This document shows positions 1 to 6,686 of a stretch of 8,911 bases of DNA, piece after piece. The notes under the pieces are model-generated. The model was not told the DNA's origin. It was given only the letters and a program-made list of their open reading frames with translations, and did no database searches. The stretch's first letter is position 1. Each line of letters starts with the position of its first letter. Source of the stretch: Gammaproteobacteria bacterium (GTDB lineage Bacteria > Pseudomonadota > Gammaproteobacteria > SZUA-229); the NCBI GenBank assembly GCA_011321985.1, contig DROB01000038.1, positions 1 through 8,911 of the forward strand, given 5' to 3'. The position numbers were made by a program, and so were the translations under genes.

Positions 1-2
1 AT

Positions 3-1268
3 ATCCCGCTGGACCATCTGCGTCTGGAAAAAGGAACATCTCTGAAGTTGGGTACTTTTAAATATGGAGATATCTCGTTGACAGACACACCGATATATCT
101 GGTCGGTGATGTTAATAAGAGCAAGGATAACTGGGAATTTGATGGCGGATTACGATCAGATCGGCTCTCCCTCATGCAGCAATCACAGACCTTCCGTGTG
201 AAAGATATCGCAGCACATCTGACTATCGATGCAGAGGCCCTGACCATCAATGGCGGTTTTTCGCCTGATCCATTGCCGGGGAAGTTTGATTTTTCGATCA
301 GACATTCCCTGAACACTGCCTCCGGACAGCTCAGGGTAAGGCAGAAAGATCCCGTCGACCTGACAGCAGATAACGATAAGCTGAGCCAGCTCCTGACACC
401 CTGGCCTTACCCGTTTGATCTGCTCACAGGATCGATCTCCCTTGAGTCTGATGCCAGCTGGTCAAAAAATAAAAGCTTTAGCCTGTCGGTCGAGATGAAA
501 CTTGATGAGGGTGGTGGCCATATCGATGAGCTTTTGTTTTCTGGACTGTCTTTTGAGCACAGGCTGCTCATCCTGCCGGTTCTCAGCTCGACCCAGCCGG
601 GTGAAGTGCGGCTGGCACATATAGACAGTGGTGTCGATGTAGACAATATAGGGATGGACCTCGCCATCCACTCACCAGGCACTGATGCCAGACCAGAACT
701 GGTCGTAACAAACCTGCACGGTGAGATATTAAATGGTAGCTTTGGCAGCGACCGGCTGATCTATGATCTTAACCGCAGCAACAATGCATTCCGGATCACG
801 GCGACCGATATCGATCTGGCTGAGATTGTTAAAACCCAGCAATTGAATGACATCGAGGTGACCGGTAAAATATCAGGTAGCATTCCCGTAGAGATCAATA
901 AAAAAGGGTTGTCCATCAAAAACGGCAGCTTTATCAACAGTATTAAAAATGGCACCATCCGGTATGATCCGGCGACCGGAACCGAACAGCTGAAGCAGAA
1001 CCCTCTCACCGGTGTCGCACTGGAAGCACTGAAAGATTTTCGCTACACTTATCTGTCAGCTGGTGTAAACTTTGACCCGGACGGTACGCTTGCAGTAAAC
1101 CTGCAGCTGAAAGGTGTCAGTCCTGAGCTTGATACAGATCGCCCTGTACACCTGAATATAAATACCGAACAAGACCTGTTGTCGTTACTCAAAAGTTTGC
1201 GTTATGCGCAGGGTATCAGTGAGAAGATAGACAGCAGAGTACGTCGACAGTACGAAAAAACACATTAG
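3..1268 (+). CDS. ydbH: YdbH-like AsmA-type intermembrane protein, C-terminal part (5' end outside window)
   Basis: The reading frame is open from the first complete codon of the window, so the N-terminal half lies upstream; the internal TTG at 48 is not a start. About 421 residues remain, against roughly 880 for E. coli YdbH, and they would cover the C-terminal YdbH domain (Pfam 'dicarboxylate transport'). What is visible is long stretches of short alternating hydrophobic/polar beta strands (for example LRVRQKDPVDLTADN) and no membrane segment, as expected for the groove-forming repeat of AsmA-like proteins. The strongest support is synteny: a YnbE-like lipoprotein and a YdbL-like protein follow within 40 bp each, exactly the ydbH-ynbE-ydbL order of E. 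coli. There, YdbH is anchored in the inner membrane and spans the periplasm to supply phospholipid to the outer membrane, redundantly with TamB and YhdP. The function here is inferred from that family. The call is firm for the cluster and less so from this sequence alone. Confidence 0.85.
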   Translation: MPLDHLRLEKGTSLKLGTFKYGDISLTDTPIYLVGDVNKSKDNWEFDGGLRSDRLSLMQQSQTFRVKDIAAHLTIDAEALTINGGFSPDPLPGKFDFSIRHSLNTASGQLRVRQKDPVDLTADNDKLSQLLTPWPYPFDLLTGSISLESDASWSKNKSFSLSVEMKLDEGGGHIDELLFSGLSFEHRLLILPVLSSTQPGEVRLAHIDSGVDVDNIGMDLAIHSPGTDARPELVVTNLHGEILNGSFGSDRLIYDLNRSNNAFRITATDIDLAEIVKTQQLNDIEVTGKISGSIPVEINKKGLSIKNGSFINSIKNGTIRYDPATGTEQLKQNPLTGVALEALKDFRYTYLSAGVNFDPDGTLAVNLQLKGVSPELDTDRPVHLNINTEQDLLSLLKSLRYAQGISEKIDSRVRRQYEKTH

Positions 1269-1304
1269 ACGTTTCAGGCTGACGCTAATCGAACGGAAAT
1301 TATT

Positions 1305-1490
1305 ATGCAGAAAAAAATTTTGATATTATCCATGGTCGCCTTCATCATGAGCTGTGCTCCAACAGTAAAAATAGAAGCACCTGAGAAACCGATCACCATC
1401 AACCTCAATGTGAAAATCGAACATGAGATACGCGTCAAAGTCGATAAAGAACTAGAAGACGTATTTAATAATGACAGTGGATTGTTCTAA
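1305..1490 (+). CDS. ynbE: YnbE-like outer-membrane lipoprotein
   Basis: This is a 61-residue lipoprotein precursor, the same length as E. coli YnbE. Residues 2-4 are QKK, a hydrophobic stretch follows to residue 15, and the lipobox ends I-M-S-Cys17, so the mature lipoprotein has about 45 residues. Ser or Ala rather than Asp at +2 (Cys-Ala-Pro) predicts sorting to the outer membrane. The mature part is strand-forming, with alternating KITINLNVKIEHEI-like residues, then an acidic tail. In E. coli, YnbE stacks beta strands onto the C-terminal end of YdbH and acts as its outer-membrane partner. The ATG at 1305 is preceded by CGGAA at 1294-1298 with six bases between. The gene starts 36 bp after ydbH and ends 14 bp before ydbL, so it is clearly in the same transcript. 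Confidence 0.9.
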   Translation: MQKKILILSMVAFIMSCAPTVKIEAPEKPITINLNVKIEHEIRVKVDKELEDVFNNDSGLF

Positions 1491-1504
1491 AGGAGACTGC
1501 CAGA

Positions 1505-1828
1505 ATGAAAAAAATAATCATCACCCTCATATTGTCTATGCTGTTCCTTGCCCAGACGGCTTACTCCCTTGATCTACAATCAGCCAAGGGCCAGGGCTTG
1601 CTCGGTGAGACCGCCAGTGGTTATCTCGGAGTGGTGAAATCAGCAACACCCGAGACCAGTGCATTGATGCAAAGTATCAACGCTAAACGTAAGCAGAAGT
1701 ATATCGAGATCGCTACCCGCAATAAAACCTCACTGCAGACTATTGAGAAGCTGGCGGGCGAAAAAGCCATGGCGAAGTCAAAACCAGGTAGCTATATCAA
1801 TAAGGGTAGTGGCTGGCAGAAAAAATAA
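1505..1828 (+). CDS. ydbL: YdbL-like periplasmic protein (DUF1318)
   Basis: The product has 107 residues, matching the usual 105-110 of the YdbL/DUF1318 family. It has a Sec signal peptide: KK at residues 2-3, a hydrophobic core at residues 4-16, and an A-Y-S cleavage site after residue 21. The mature protein begins LDLQSAKGQGLLGET, the family's typical opening, with a conserved-looking GETASGYLG turn near residues 34-42, a helical charged middle, and a basic tail ending GSGWQKK. YdbL is reported to assist or limit YnbE multimerisation, so it would be the periplasmic chaperone of the bridge; that role is inferred from E. coli. The start has a strong ribosome binding site, AGGAG at 1491-1495, that overlaps the ynbE stop region. 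This is the best Shine-Dalgarno of the cluster and suggests YdbL is made in excess of its partners. Confidence 0.9.
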   Translation: MKKIIITLILSMLFLAQTAYSLDLQSAKGQGLLGETASGYLGVVKSATPETSALMQSINAKRKQKYIEIATRNKTSLQTIEKLAGEKAMAKSKPGSYINKGSGWQKK

Positions 1829-1834
1829 ATAACC

Positions 1835-1850
1835 GCCTGGCCAGGAGGCT
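1835..1850 (+). other. GC-rich dyad between ydbL and the flavoprotein gene
   Basis: The palindrome CCTGGCCAGG sits seven bases after the ydbL stop and is part of a longer imperfect dyad, GCCT...AGGC. No run of T follows, so it is not a standard intrinsic terminator. It could still slow or protect the 3' end of the ydbHL message. It also contains AGGAGG-like purines that might serve a short upstream reading frame at 1864. Function is unknown. Confidence 0.3.
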
Positions 1851-1863
1851 CAGGTTCGTTTCC

Positions 1864-1899
1864 ATGCGCCTGCGTGGAAGTGTCGGCATATGTCTGTGA
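1864..1899 (+). other. possible 11-codon leader reading frame overlapping the yhiN-like start
   Basis: An ATG at 1864 opens a frame encoding MRLRGSVGICL and stopping with TGA at 1897-1899, so it overlaps the downstream ATG at 1890 by ten bases in another frame. A CAGGAGG-type purine run lies about 15 bases upstream, somewhat far for a ribosome site. This arrangement could couple translation of the flavoprotein to the leader, but chance is a fair explanation for such a short frame. Confidence 0.2.
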
Positions 1900-3086
1900 A
1901 ATTAAAAAATACTGAGGTCCTGATCATAGGGGCCAGTGCCTCCGGACTGATGTGTGCCATCGAAGCGGGTAGACGTGGTCGCAGAGTCATCGTACTCGAC
2001 CACGCTAATAAAGCCGGTAAAAAGATACTCATGTCCGGTGGTGGACGTTGTAATTTCACCAATACCGATATCGATGCCAGTAACTTCATCTCGCACAATC
2101 CCCATTTCTGTAAATCGGCATTAAGCCGGTATACACAGTGGGATTTTATCGCCATGGTAAAAGAACATCATATCGCCTACCATGAGCGTGAACTGGGTAA
2201 ACTGTTCTGCGATGATAGCGCTAGAGATATCCTTGATATGTTGCTCGATGAATGTGAAAAAGCCAATGTCAGGATATCACTCGGTTGTACTATCCAGAAC
2301 GTCGAGAAAGATGATGATGGCTCATTCATAACAGTAACATCTTCAGGGAGATACCGATCAGCAGCATTGGTCATCGCCAGTGGCGGTCTCTCTATCCCCA
2401 GGATGTGTGCGAGCCCTCTGGGTTACCAGATCGCAGAACAGTTCGATCACCATATATGGCCGACGACAGCTGGGCTGGTACCACTGACCCTACAGAAACA
2501 TGACAAAGAAAAATTTGAACCGCTCTCTGGCATCTCTGTAGAGAGTGATGTCAGTAACGAGAGGATGGTATTTAATAAAGAAAACATCCTGTTCACCCAT
2601 CGAGGTCTAAGTGGCCCGGCTATCTTGCAGATATCATCCTACTGGCAGCCGGGTGAATCTATCGAGATAGATCTGCTACCTTCAATTAATATCGAAGACT
2701 ATCTGAAGGCACGTCAGTCAGAACAACCCAATACCCGATTGAAAACTTTTTTAGCTGAATTTCTGCCCCGACGTCTGGTCTCTGCCTGGTTCGAAGACGA
2801 ACTTATCGACAAACCCTTGCAGGAGCTGTCACAGCGTCGTATCGGTGATATCGCTGATCAGTTACACCGGTGGAAGATCAAACCTAACGGGACAGAAGGC
2901 TACCGTACTGCAGAAGTGACGTTGGGTGGTATCGATTGCGATGAGTTATCATCCAAGACCATGGAATCAAAAAAAGTACCAGGCCTCTACTTTATCGGGG
3001 AGGTCATCGATGTGACGGGCTGGCTCGGAGGTTATAATTTCCAGTGGGCCTGGTCATCGGGCTGGTGTGCAGGACGGGTTGTTTAA
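1890..3086 (+). CDS. yhiN: HI0933/YhiN-family FAD-dependent oxidoreductase
   Basis: The product is a 398-residue flavoprotein of the HI0933-like / TIGR00275 family (E. coli YhiN has about 400). Visible features in order: an N-terminal Rossmann strand-loop-helix, VLIIGASASGL at residues 10-20, ending in Asp37, which should bind the ribose of FAD; the family signature SGGGRCNFTN at residues 49-58; the middle motif FTHRGLSGPA near 230-240; and the C-terminal FAD-closing segment GLYFIGEVIDVTGWLGG...QWAWSSG at roughly 365-390. The dinucleotide loop is G-A-S-A-S-G, with Ser in place of the middle Gly of GxGxxG. The reaction is not established; annotations such as aminoacetone oxidase or BaiN-like reductase should be treated with caution. 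ATG 1890 is chosen because the Rossmann strand follows at the expected distance and GGAAG lies nine bases upstream. It starts 61 bp after ydbL and may be read through from that operon, though no functional link is evident. Confidence 0.92.
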   Translation: MSVKLKNTEVLIIGASASGLMCAIEAGRRGRRVIVLDHANKAGKKILMSGGGRCNFTNTDIDASNFISHNPHFCKSALSRYTQWDFIAMVKEHHIAYHERELGKLFCDDSARDILDMLLDECEKANVRISLGCTIQNVEKDDDGSFITVTSSGRYRSAALVIASGGLSIPRMCASPLGYQIAEQFDHHIWPTTAGLVPLTLQKHDKEKFEPLSGISVESDVSNERMVFNKENILFTHRGLSGPAILQISSYWQPGESIEIDLLPSINIEDYLKARQSEQPNTRLKTFLAEFLPRRLVSAWFEDELIDKPLQELSQRRIGDIADQLHRWKIKPNGTEGYRTAEVTLGGIDCDELSSKTMESKKVPGLYFIGEVIDVTGWLGGYNFQWAWSSGWCAGRVV

Positions 3087-3102
3087 CGGTCCTTCATGAC
3101 CG
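3087..3102 (+). other. short hairpin after the yhiN-like gene
   Basis: CGGTC, a six-base loop, then GACCG begins directly after the TAA stop; allowing one bulged G extends the stem by two A-T pairs. No T-run follows, so a Rho-independent terminator is doubtful. It lies in the 66-bp convergent gap between the flavoprotein gene and the small gene on the other strand, where some transcription end is expected. Confidence 0.25.
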
Positions 3103-3152
3103 GTTGAGACCACCGTCGGAAGCTGCCTTCTAATTTCGTACAACGACAGCCA

Positions 3153-3344
3153 TCATTTACTGCCAAATCTGTCAGCCATGATATCAACGATAGCTCTGAT
3201 GAATTCGATAAATTCATCAACACCGGCCTGATCTTCATTTCTTCGACATTCATTCATCGCCGAGATACTGAGATTGATAGCAGCATGAAAGTTGCCTTTA
3301 TCGATATGAGTCTGAATATTTTCTTTTTCGGTTTCGATGTTCAT
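3153..3344 (-). CDS. small helical protein of unknown function, downstream of icd
   Basis: I do not recognise this gene. From the ATG at 3344 it encodes 63 residues; in-frame GTG (3356) and TTG starts would add up to four residues, and none has a good ribosome site. The protein is soluble and charged, with no signal peptide or membrane segment. The sequence reads as two or three amphipathic helices: a charged first helix, a turn at DKGNFHAA, then ISAMNECRRNEDQAG and a final helix EFIEFIRAIVDIMADRFG. The G-N-F-x-x-A-I spacing followed by a second helix resembles a single TPR-like hairpin, but one repeat is too little for assignment. It begins 25-37 bp after the icd stop on the same strand with no terminator between, so it should be on the icd transcript. 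Reality as a gene is supported by the tight spacing, the plausible amino-acid composition and the absence of a competing frame. Confidence 0.65.
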   Translation of the reverse strand: MNIETEKENIQTHIDKGNFHAAINLSISAMNECRRNEDQAGVDEFIEFIRAIVDIMADRFGSK

Positions 3345-3381
3345 ATGAGACAACACTCGTGCGGCTACGGTCCTGCCCCTG

Positions 3382-5601
3382 TTAGTCGATACTATCTATG
3401 ATCGCATTAAATGTCGCGCTGGGCCGCATCACTGCCGATACCCGTGCCCTGTCCATACGATAATAACCGCCAAGGTCAGTCGCACTGCCCTGCACTGCAT
3501 TTAACTCGTTAACAATCTTGTCTTCATTCTCGATTAATTGCCGTGCTATCGGTGAAAATTTTTCTTTTAACGATGGGTCCTTGTCCTGTTCTGCCAGTGC
3601 CTGTATCCAGTACATGGCGAGGTAGAAATGGCTGCCTCGTGTATCCAGCTCACCGACTTTTCGCGATGGTGATTTATTGTTGCGCAAGAACTGACTGTTG
3701 GCCTGATCCAGTGCATCCGCCAGCACCTGCGCTTCTTCGTTCTGCGTTTTCTGTGCCAGATCTTCGATGGATACCGCAAGAGCCAGAAACTCACCCAGCG
3801 AATCCCAACGTAGATGATTCTCTTCCAGTAACTGCTGTACATGTTTCGGTGCAGAACCGCCGGCACCGGTCTCGAACAGGCCACCACCTGCGAGTAACGG
3901 CACGATCGATAACATTTTTGCACTGGTACCTAGCTCTAATATCGGGAAGAGATCTGTCAGGTAATCACGCAATACATTACCGGTAACAGAGATCGTATTA
4001 TCACCCGCCCTTACCCGGTCCAGTGTATATCGGATAGCTTCGACCGGTGCCATGATCTGTATATCGAGGCCATCGGTATCGTGATCTTTTAGGTAGCTCT
4101 CGACTTTACTGATGAGATTAGCATCATGTGCACGGTTTTTATCCAGCCAGAAAACAGCCGGTTGTCCGGTTGCCCTCGCCCGGTTAACTGCCAGTTTTAC
4201 CCAGTCCCGTATCGGCAGATCTTTGGCCTGGCACATACGCCAGATATCGCCTTTTTCGACCTTATGTTCCATCAGGATATTGCCGGTCGCGTCGCTTACG
4301 CGCACTGTACCATTAGCCGGGATCTGAAAAGTCTTGTCGTGTGAGCCATATTCTTCAGCTTTTTGTGCCATCAGGCCGACATTGCTGACATTTCCCATGG
4401 TGGTGACATCGAAGGCACCGTGTTTCTGACAGAACGCGATAGTCTCCTGATAGATGCCCGCATAACAGCGGTCAGGGATCATCGCCTTGGTGTCTTTTAA
4501 TTTACCATCAGGTCCCCACATCTGCCCTGAGGAGCGGATAGCGGCAGGCATCGACGCATCGACGATCACATCGCTGGGTACGTGCAGATTGGTGATACCC
4601 CTGTCTGAATCAACCATCGCCAATTCCGGGCGTGACTGATAGACCGCCTGGATATCCGCCTCGATCTCAGCGCGTTGCGCATCAGGAAGCTCGGTGATCT
4701 TGGCGTACACATCACCCAGGCCGTTACGCGTATCTATGCCCAGTTCATCAAAGCTGGCGGCGTGTTTTTCGAATACATCTTTATAATAAACATCGACAGC
4801 ATGACCGAACATGATCGGGTCAGAAACCTTCATCATGGTGGCTTTCAGGTGCAGTGAGAGCAGCACATCCTGCTTTTTAGCATCCTGCGCGGCCTCTTCA
4901 TAGAAGGCACACAACGCCTTGCAGTTCATCACCGCAGCATCGATGACCTCACCCGCCAGCACCGGTGTAGAGGCTTTCAGTGTCTGACTGTCACCGGTAT
5001 CGGTGGTCAATTCTATCTTTACATCATCATCAGCGTCGATGATGACCGATTGTTCACTGGAATAGAAATCCCCATCATGCATCGAAGCGACGTGGGTCCT
5101 GGAGTTCGATGACCACTCACCCATGCGGTGCGGGTGTTTCTGTGCATATTCTTTCACCGGTCCGGCTACCCGGCGATCCGAGTTGCCTTCACGTAATACC
5201 GGGTTAACCGCACTGCCCAATACTTTGGCATAACGTGCCTTTATCGCCTGTTCGGCTTCATCCTGCGGATCTTCCGGAAAATCAGGAATAGCGTAGCCCT
5301 GTGATTGCAACTCCTTGATGGCAGCATGCAATTGTGGCACAGAAGCGCTGATATTGGGTAATTTGATGATATTGGCCTCGGGTTTTTTAGCCAGCTCACC
5401 TAACTCGGCCAGTGCATCACTCTGTTTTTGATCATCCTTCAAATCATCCGGAAAATTCGCGATGATGCGGCCCGCTAGAGAGATATCACGTGTTTCGACA
5501 TTGATTCCCGCAGTTTTTGTGCATGCCTGTACCACAGGCAGAAATGAATAGGTAGCCAGTACTGGCGCTTCGTCCGTTTCGGTATAGATGATTTTTGACA
5601 T
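3382..5601 (-). CDS. icd: monomeric NADP-dependent isocitrate dehydrogenase
   Basis: This is the single-chain (about 80 kDa) isocitrate dehydrogenase that decarboxylates isocitrate to 2-oxoglutarate with NADP in the TCA cycle; it is unrelated in sequence to E. coli Icd. From ATG 5601 it has 739 residues, against 741 in Azotobacter vinelandii, and opens MSKIIYTETDEAPVLATYS like the family. Residues matching the known isocitrate and metal ligands of the Azotobacter enzyme are present at the expected spacing: Ser130, Asn133, Arg137 and Arg143 in the NPVLREGNSDRR region, Lys253 (SLHLK), Asp348, Tyr418, Arg544, Asp545 and Asp549. The FETGAGGSAPKHVQ segment near 575-588 is the usual cofactor-side motif. 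An in-frame ATG at 5637 would add 12 residues, but it lies between a TGGTATAAT extended -10 element and its expected start point, so it cannot be on that transcript. A small unknown gene follows. Confidence 0.97.
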   Translation of the reverse strand: MSKIIYTETDEAPVLATYSFLPVVQACTKTAGINVETRDISLAGRIIANFPDDLKDDQKQSDALAELGELAKKPEANIIKLPNISASVPQLHAAIKELQSQGYAIPDFPEDPQDEAEQAIKARYAKVLGSAVNPVLREGNSDRRVAGPVKEYAQKHPHRMGEWSSNSRTHVASMHDGDFYSSEQSVIIDADDDVKIELTTDTGDSQTLKASTPVLAGEVIDAAVMNCKALCAFYEEAAQDAKKQDVLLSLHLKATMMKVSDPIMFGHAVDVYYKDVFEKHAASFDELGIDTRNGLGDVYAKITELPDAQRAEIEADIQAVYQSRPELAMVDSDRGITNLHVPSDVIVDASMPAAIRSSGQMWGPDGKLKDTKAMIPDRCYAGIYQETIAFCQKHGAFDVTTMGNVSNVGLMAQKAEEYGSHDKTFQIPANGTVRVSDATGNILMEHKVEKGDIWRMCQAKDLPIRDWVKLAVNRARATGQPAVFWLDKNRAHDANLISKVESYLKDHDTDGLDIQIMAPVEAIRYTLDRVRAGDNTISVTGNVLRDYLTDLFPILELGTSAKMLSIVPLLAGGGLFETGAGGSAPKHVQQLLEENHLRWDSLGEFLALAVSIEDLAQKTQNEEAQVLADALDQANSQFLRNNKSPSRKVGELDTRGSHFYLAMYWIQALAEQDKDPSLKEKFSPIARQLIENEDKIVNELNAVQGSATDLGGYYRMDRARVSAVMRPSATFNAIIDSID

Positions 5602-5639
5602 GGGTATCCCGGAATAATCTTTATGATAAAAAACCATGC

Positions 5640-5648
5640 ATTATACCA
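5640..5648 (-). promoter_or_regulatory. extended -10 promoter for icd
   Basis: On the minus strand the sequence TGGTATAAT is a perfect -10 hexamer with the TG extension. No -35 hexamer is found at 16-18 bases upstream, which is normal for extended -10 promoters. The expected start point is near 5633, giving an untranslated leader of about 30 bases before ATG 5601. The promoter sits in the 81-bp gap between the dsbB-like gene and icd, so icd does not depend on dsbB transcription. Confidence 0.6.
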
Positions 5649-5682
5649 GAATGCCTGCCCCGGATACGGTGTCAGATGGTGC

Positions 5683-6210
5683 TTAATCGGATGTCAGTAA
5701 TCGTAGAAAAGAGGCTAAAACGAGTCCGAAACTGATGAGCAAAAACAGCACGGACATCACCATCAGGGCCTCTGCCATGGTGATACCAAAGATCAGCTCT
5801 GGTGTATAGCCACAGGAGGTTTCTACACGGTATAACCAGGGTAATACCTGTTCGAGGGGTAACCAGGCGGGTAACCCCAGTTCGAAACCACAATCGGCAA
5901 AGACAAAACCCCGTTCGGTACCCAGCAACATATAACTACGCTCGACCATTGCGATGGCGATCGCAGCCACGGATAGATGGACCAGAGCCAGCCACCGACT
6001 ATGCCGCAGGAGCAGACCGGCGATAGAGACGATGATCAACAAAGAGATCAACAGGCGTATCTGTATGCAGATGAGACAGGGAAGTTCTTCCAGCATGTGC
6101 TGAAAATAGAGTGCGGTGGCCAGTAAAATCAGCCCGATAATAATATACGATAACCAGTAGATGCGTTTCAGGGGAAATGTATTGAGTTGTGTGATGCGTT
6201 TTTTGATCAT
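5683..6210 (-). CDS. dsbB: DsbB-family disulfide bond formation protein
   Basis: This is an inner-membrane quinone reductase that reoxidises DsbA-type thiol oxidases. There are four hydrophobic segments with the DsbB topology. Numbered from an upstream in-frame ATG at 6243, the first periplasmic pair is Cys56-Leu-Ile-Cys59, followed four residues on by Arg63 (the quinone-site Arg48 of E. coli). The second pair is Cys118 and Cys144, 26 residues apart exactly as Cys104 and Cys130 in E. coli. All residues needed for disulfide exchange are therefore present. Starts at 6243, 6228 and 6210 are possible. The last is chosen because it gives 175 residues, close to E. coli's 176, and because a candidate promoter covers the other two; none has a clear Shine-Dalgarno. 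No DsbA is adjacent. It ends 81 bp before icd and diverges from the small gene at 6308. Confidence 0.93.
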   Translation of the reverse strand: MIKKRITQLNTFPLKRIYWLSYIIIGLILLATALYFQHMLEELPCLICIQIRLLISLLIIVSIAGLLLRHSRWLALVHLSVAAIAIAMVERSYMLLGTERGFVFADCGFELGLPAWLPLEQVLPWLYRVETSCGYTPELIFGITMAEALMVMSVLFLLISFGLVLASFLRLLTSD

Positions 6211-6223
6211 GGTTAGGAAACTT

Positions 6224-6252
6224 ATCATAAGCGGGCGCGACATCCATGATAA
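6224..6252 (-). promoter_or_regulatory. candidate promoter for the dsbB-like gene
   Basis: On the minus strand TTATCA (6252-6247) and TATGAT (6229-6224) are separated by 17 bases, a four-of-six and five-of-six match to sigma70 hexamers. The start would fall near 6217, leaving only a few bases before ATG 6210, so the message would be almost leaderless. This is a plausible but unproven call. Confidence 0.3.
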
Positions 6253-6296
6253 ATTTCATGTATTATTTACTATCGATACGAAATAAATGAATCTCA

Positions 6297-6304
6297 GAGG
6301 TGGA
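6297..6304 (+). promoter_or_regulatory. ribosome binding site that sets the start of the TIGR02647 gene
   Basis: GAGGTGGA lies four bases before ATG 6308 and would be inside the coding region if the upstream in-frame ATG at 6287 were used. It therefore argues for the shorter protein beginning MRYTDEQ. Confidence 0.65.
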
Positions 6305-6307
6305 ATT

Positions 6308-6562
6308 ATGCGTTATACAGACGAGCAGATGGCTGAAATGGATATACTGATCCGCTACAACCTGCAGTCCACGCAGCAGGGCATCAAGGTTCATTCGAGA
6401 GCAAACAGAGAGCAGATCGAAGCGGTACAACGCCTGTTTGATAAAGGCCTGGTCACCGCTGTCGATGGCGGTTATCTCACCGATCTTGGCAGACGGGCGG
6501 CGGAACATGCCCAGGCCCTGCTGCTGATGTTGTCGCCTCATGAACAGAGCATGGCGAGTTAG
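6308..6562 (+). CDS. TIGR02647-family small protein (DNA-binding-like, function unknown)
   Basis: This is an 84-residue cytoplasmic protein matching what I recall of TIGR02647, a short family in Gammaproteobacteria. The recognisable core is IRYNLQSTQQGIKVH, then EAVQRLFDKGLVT near the middle, and the very typical GGYLTDLGRRAAEHAQALL. The order helix - helix with QRLFDKGLVT - short wing-like turn DGGYLTDLG - helix resembles a small winged-helix layout (the LTDLGRRAAEH stretch is like the end of MarR/PadR-type domains), but binding to DNA has not been shown to my knowledge. An upstream ATG at 6287 would add seven residues and is disfavoured by the ribosome site. The gene diverges from the dsbB-like gene across a short AT-rich spacer and ends with tandem TAG stops at 6560-6565. 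Confidence 0.85.
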   Translation: MRYTDEQMAEMDILIRYNLQSTQQGIKVHSRANREQIEAVQRLFDKGLVTAVDGGYLTDLGRRAAEHAQALLLMLSPHEQSMAS

Positions 6563-6686
6563 TAGCGTATTATTTTATCTGAGAGATTGTAAAAAACCTT
6601 GCGCTGCAGCCTCTGTGGTTGCTCCCGATGCAGGTATTCTTGAATCGGCAATCGCGGTTTGTATCAGTGTACAGGATATCCGTGTG
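6563..6686. other. convergent intergenic gap
   Basis: These 124 bases separate the 3' ends of the TIGR02647 gene and the phosphoesterase gene. They hold a weak stem, GCAGCC with GGTTGC around a five-base loop, but no stem followed by a T-run on either strand. A plus-strand frame runs through the gap into the phosphoesterase gene and looks like a shadow. I see no RNA gene here. Confidence 0.4.

Noticed and set aside
48..50. TTG start for the first gene
   Set aside because: The frame is open to the window edge with protein-like sequence upstream, and YdbH proteins are about twice as long.
3118..3131. GAAG-CTGC-CTTC hairpin as a terminator for the flavoprotein gene
   Set aside because: The stem is only four base pairs and is followed by a mixed A/T stretch, too weak to call.
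3543..3986. 147-codon plus-strand frame opposite icd
   Set aside because: It is antisense to a clearly conserved enzyme, rich in Arg, Pro and His, and has no recognisable motif.
5999..6259. 86-codon minus-strand frame in the dsbB region
   Set aside because: It is another frame of the dsbB-like gene, which has all four redox cysteines in its own frame.
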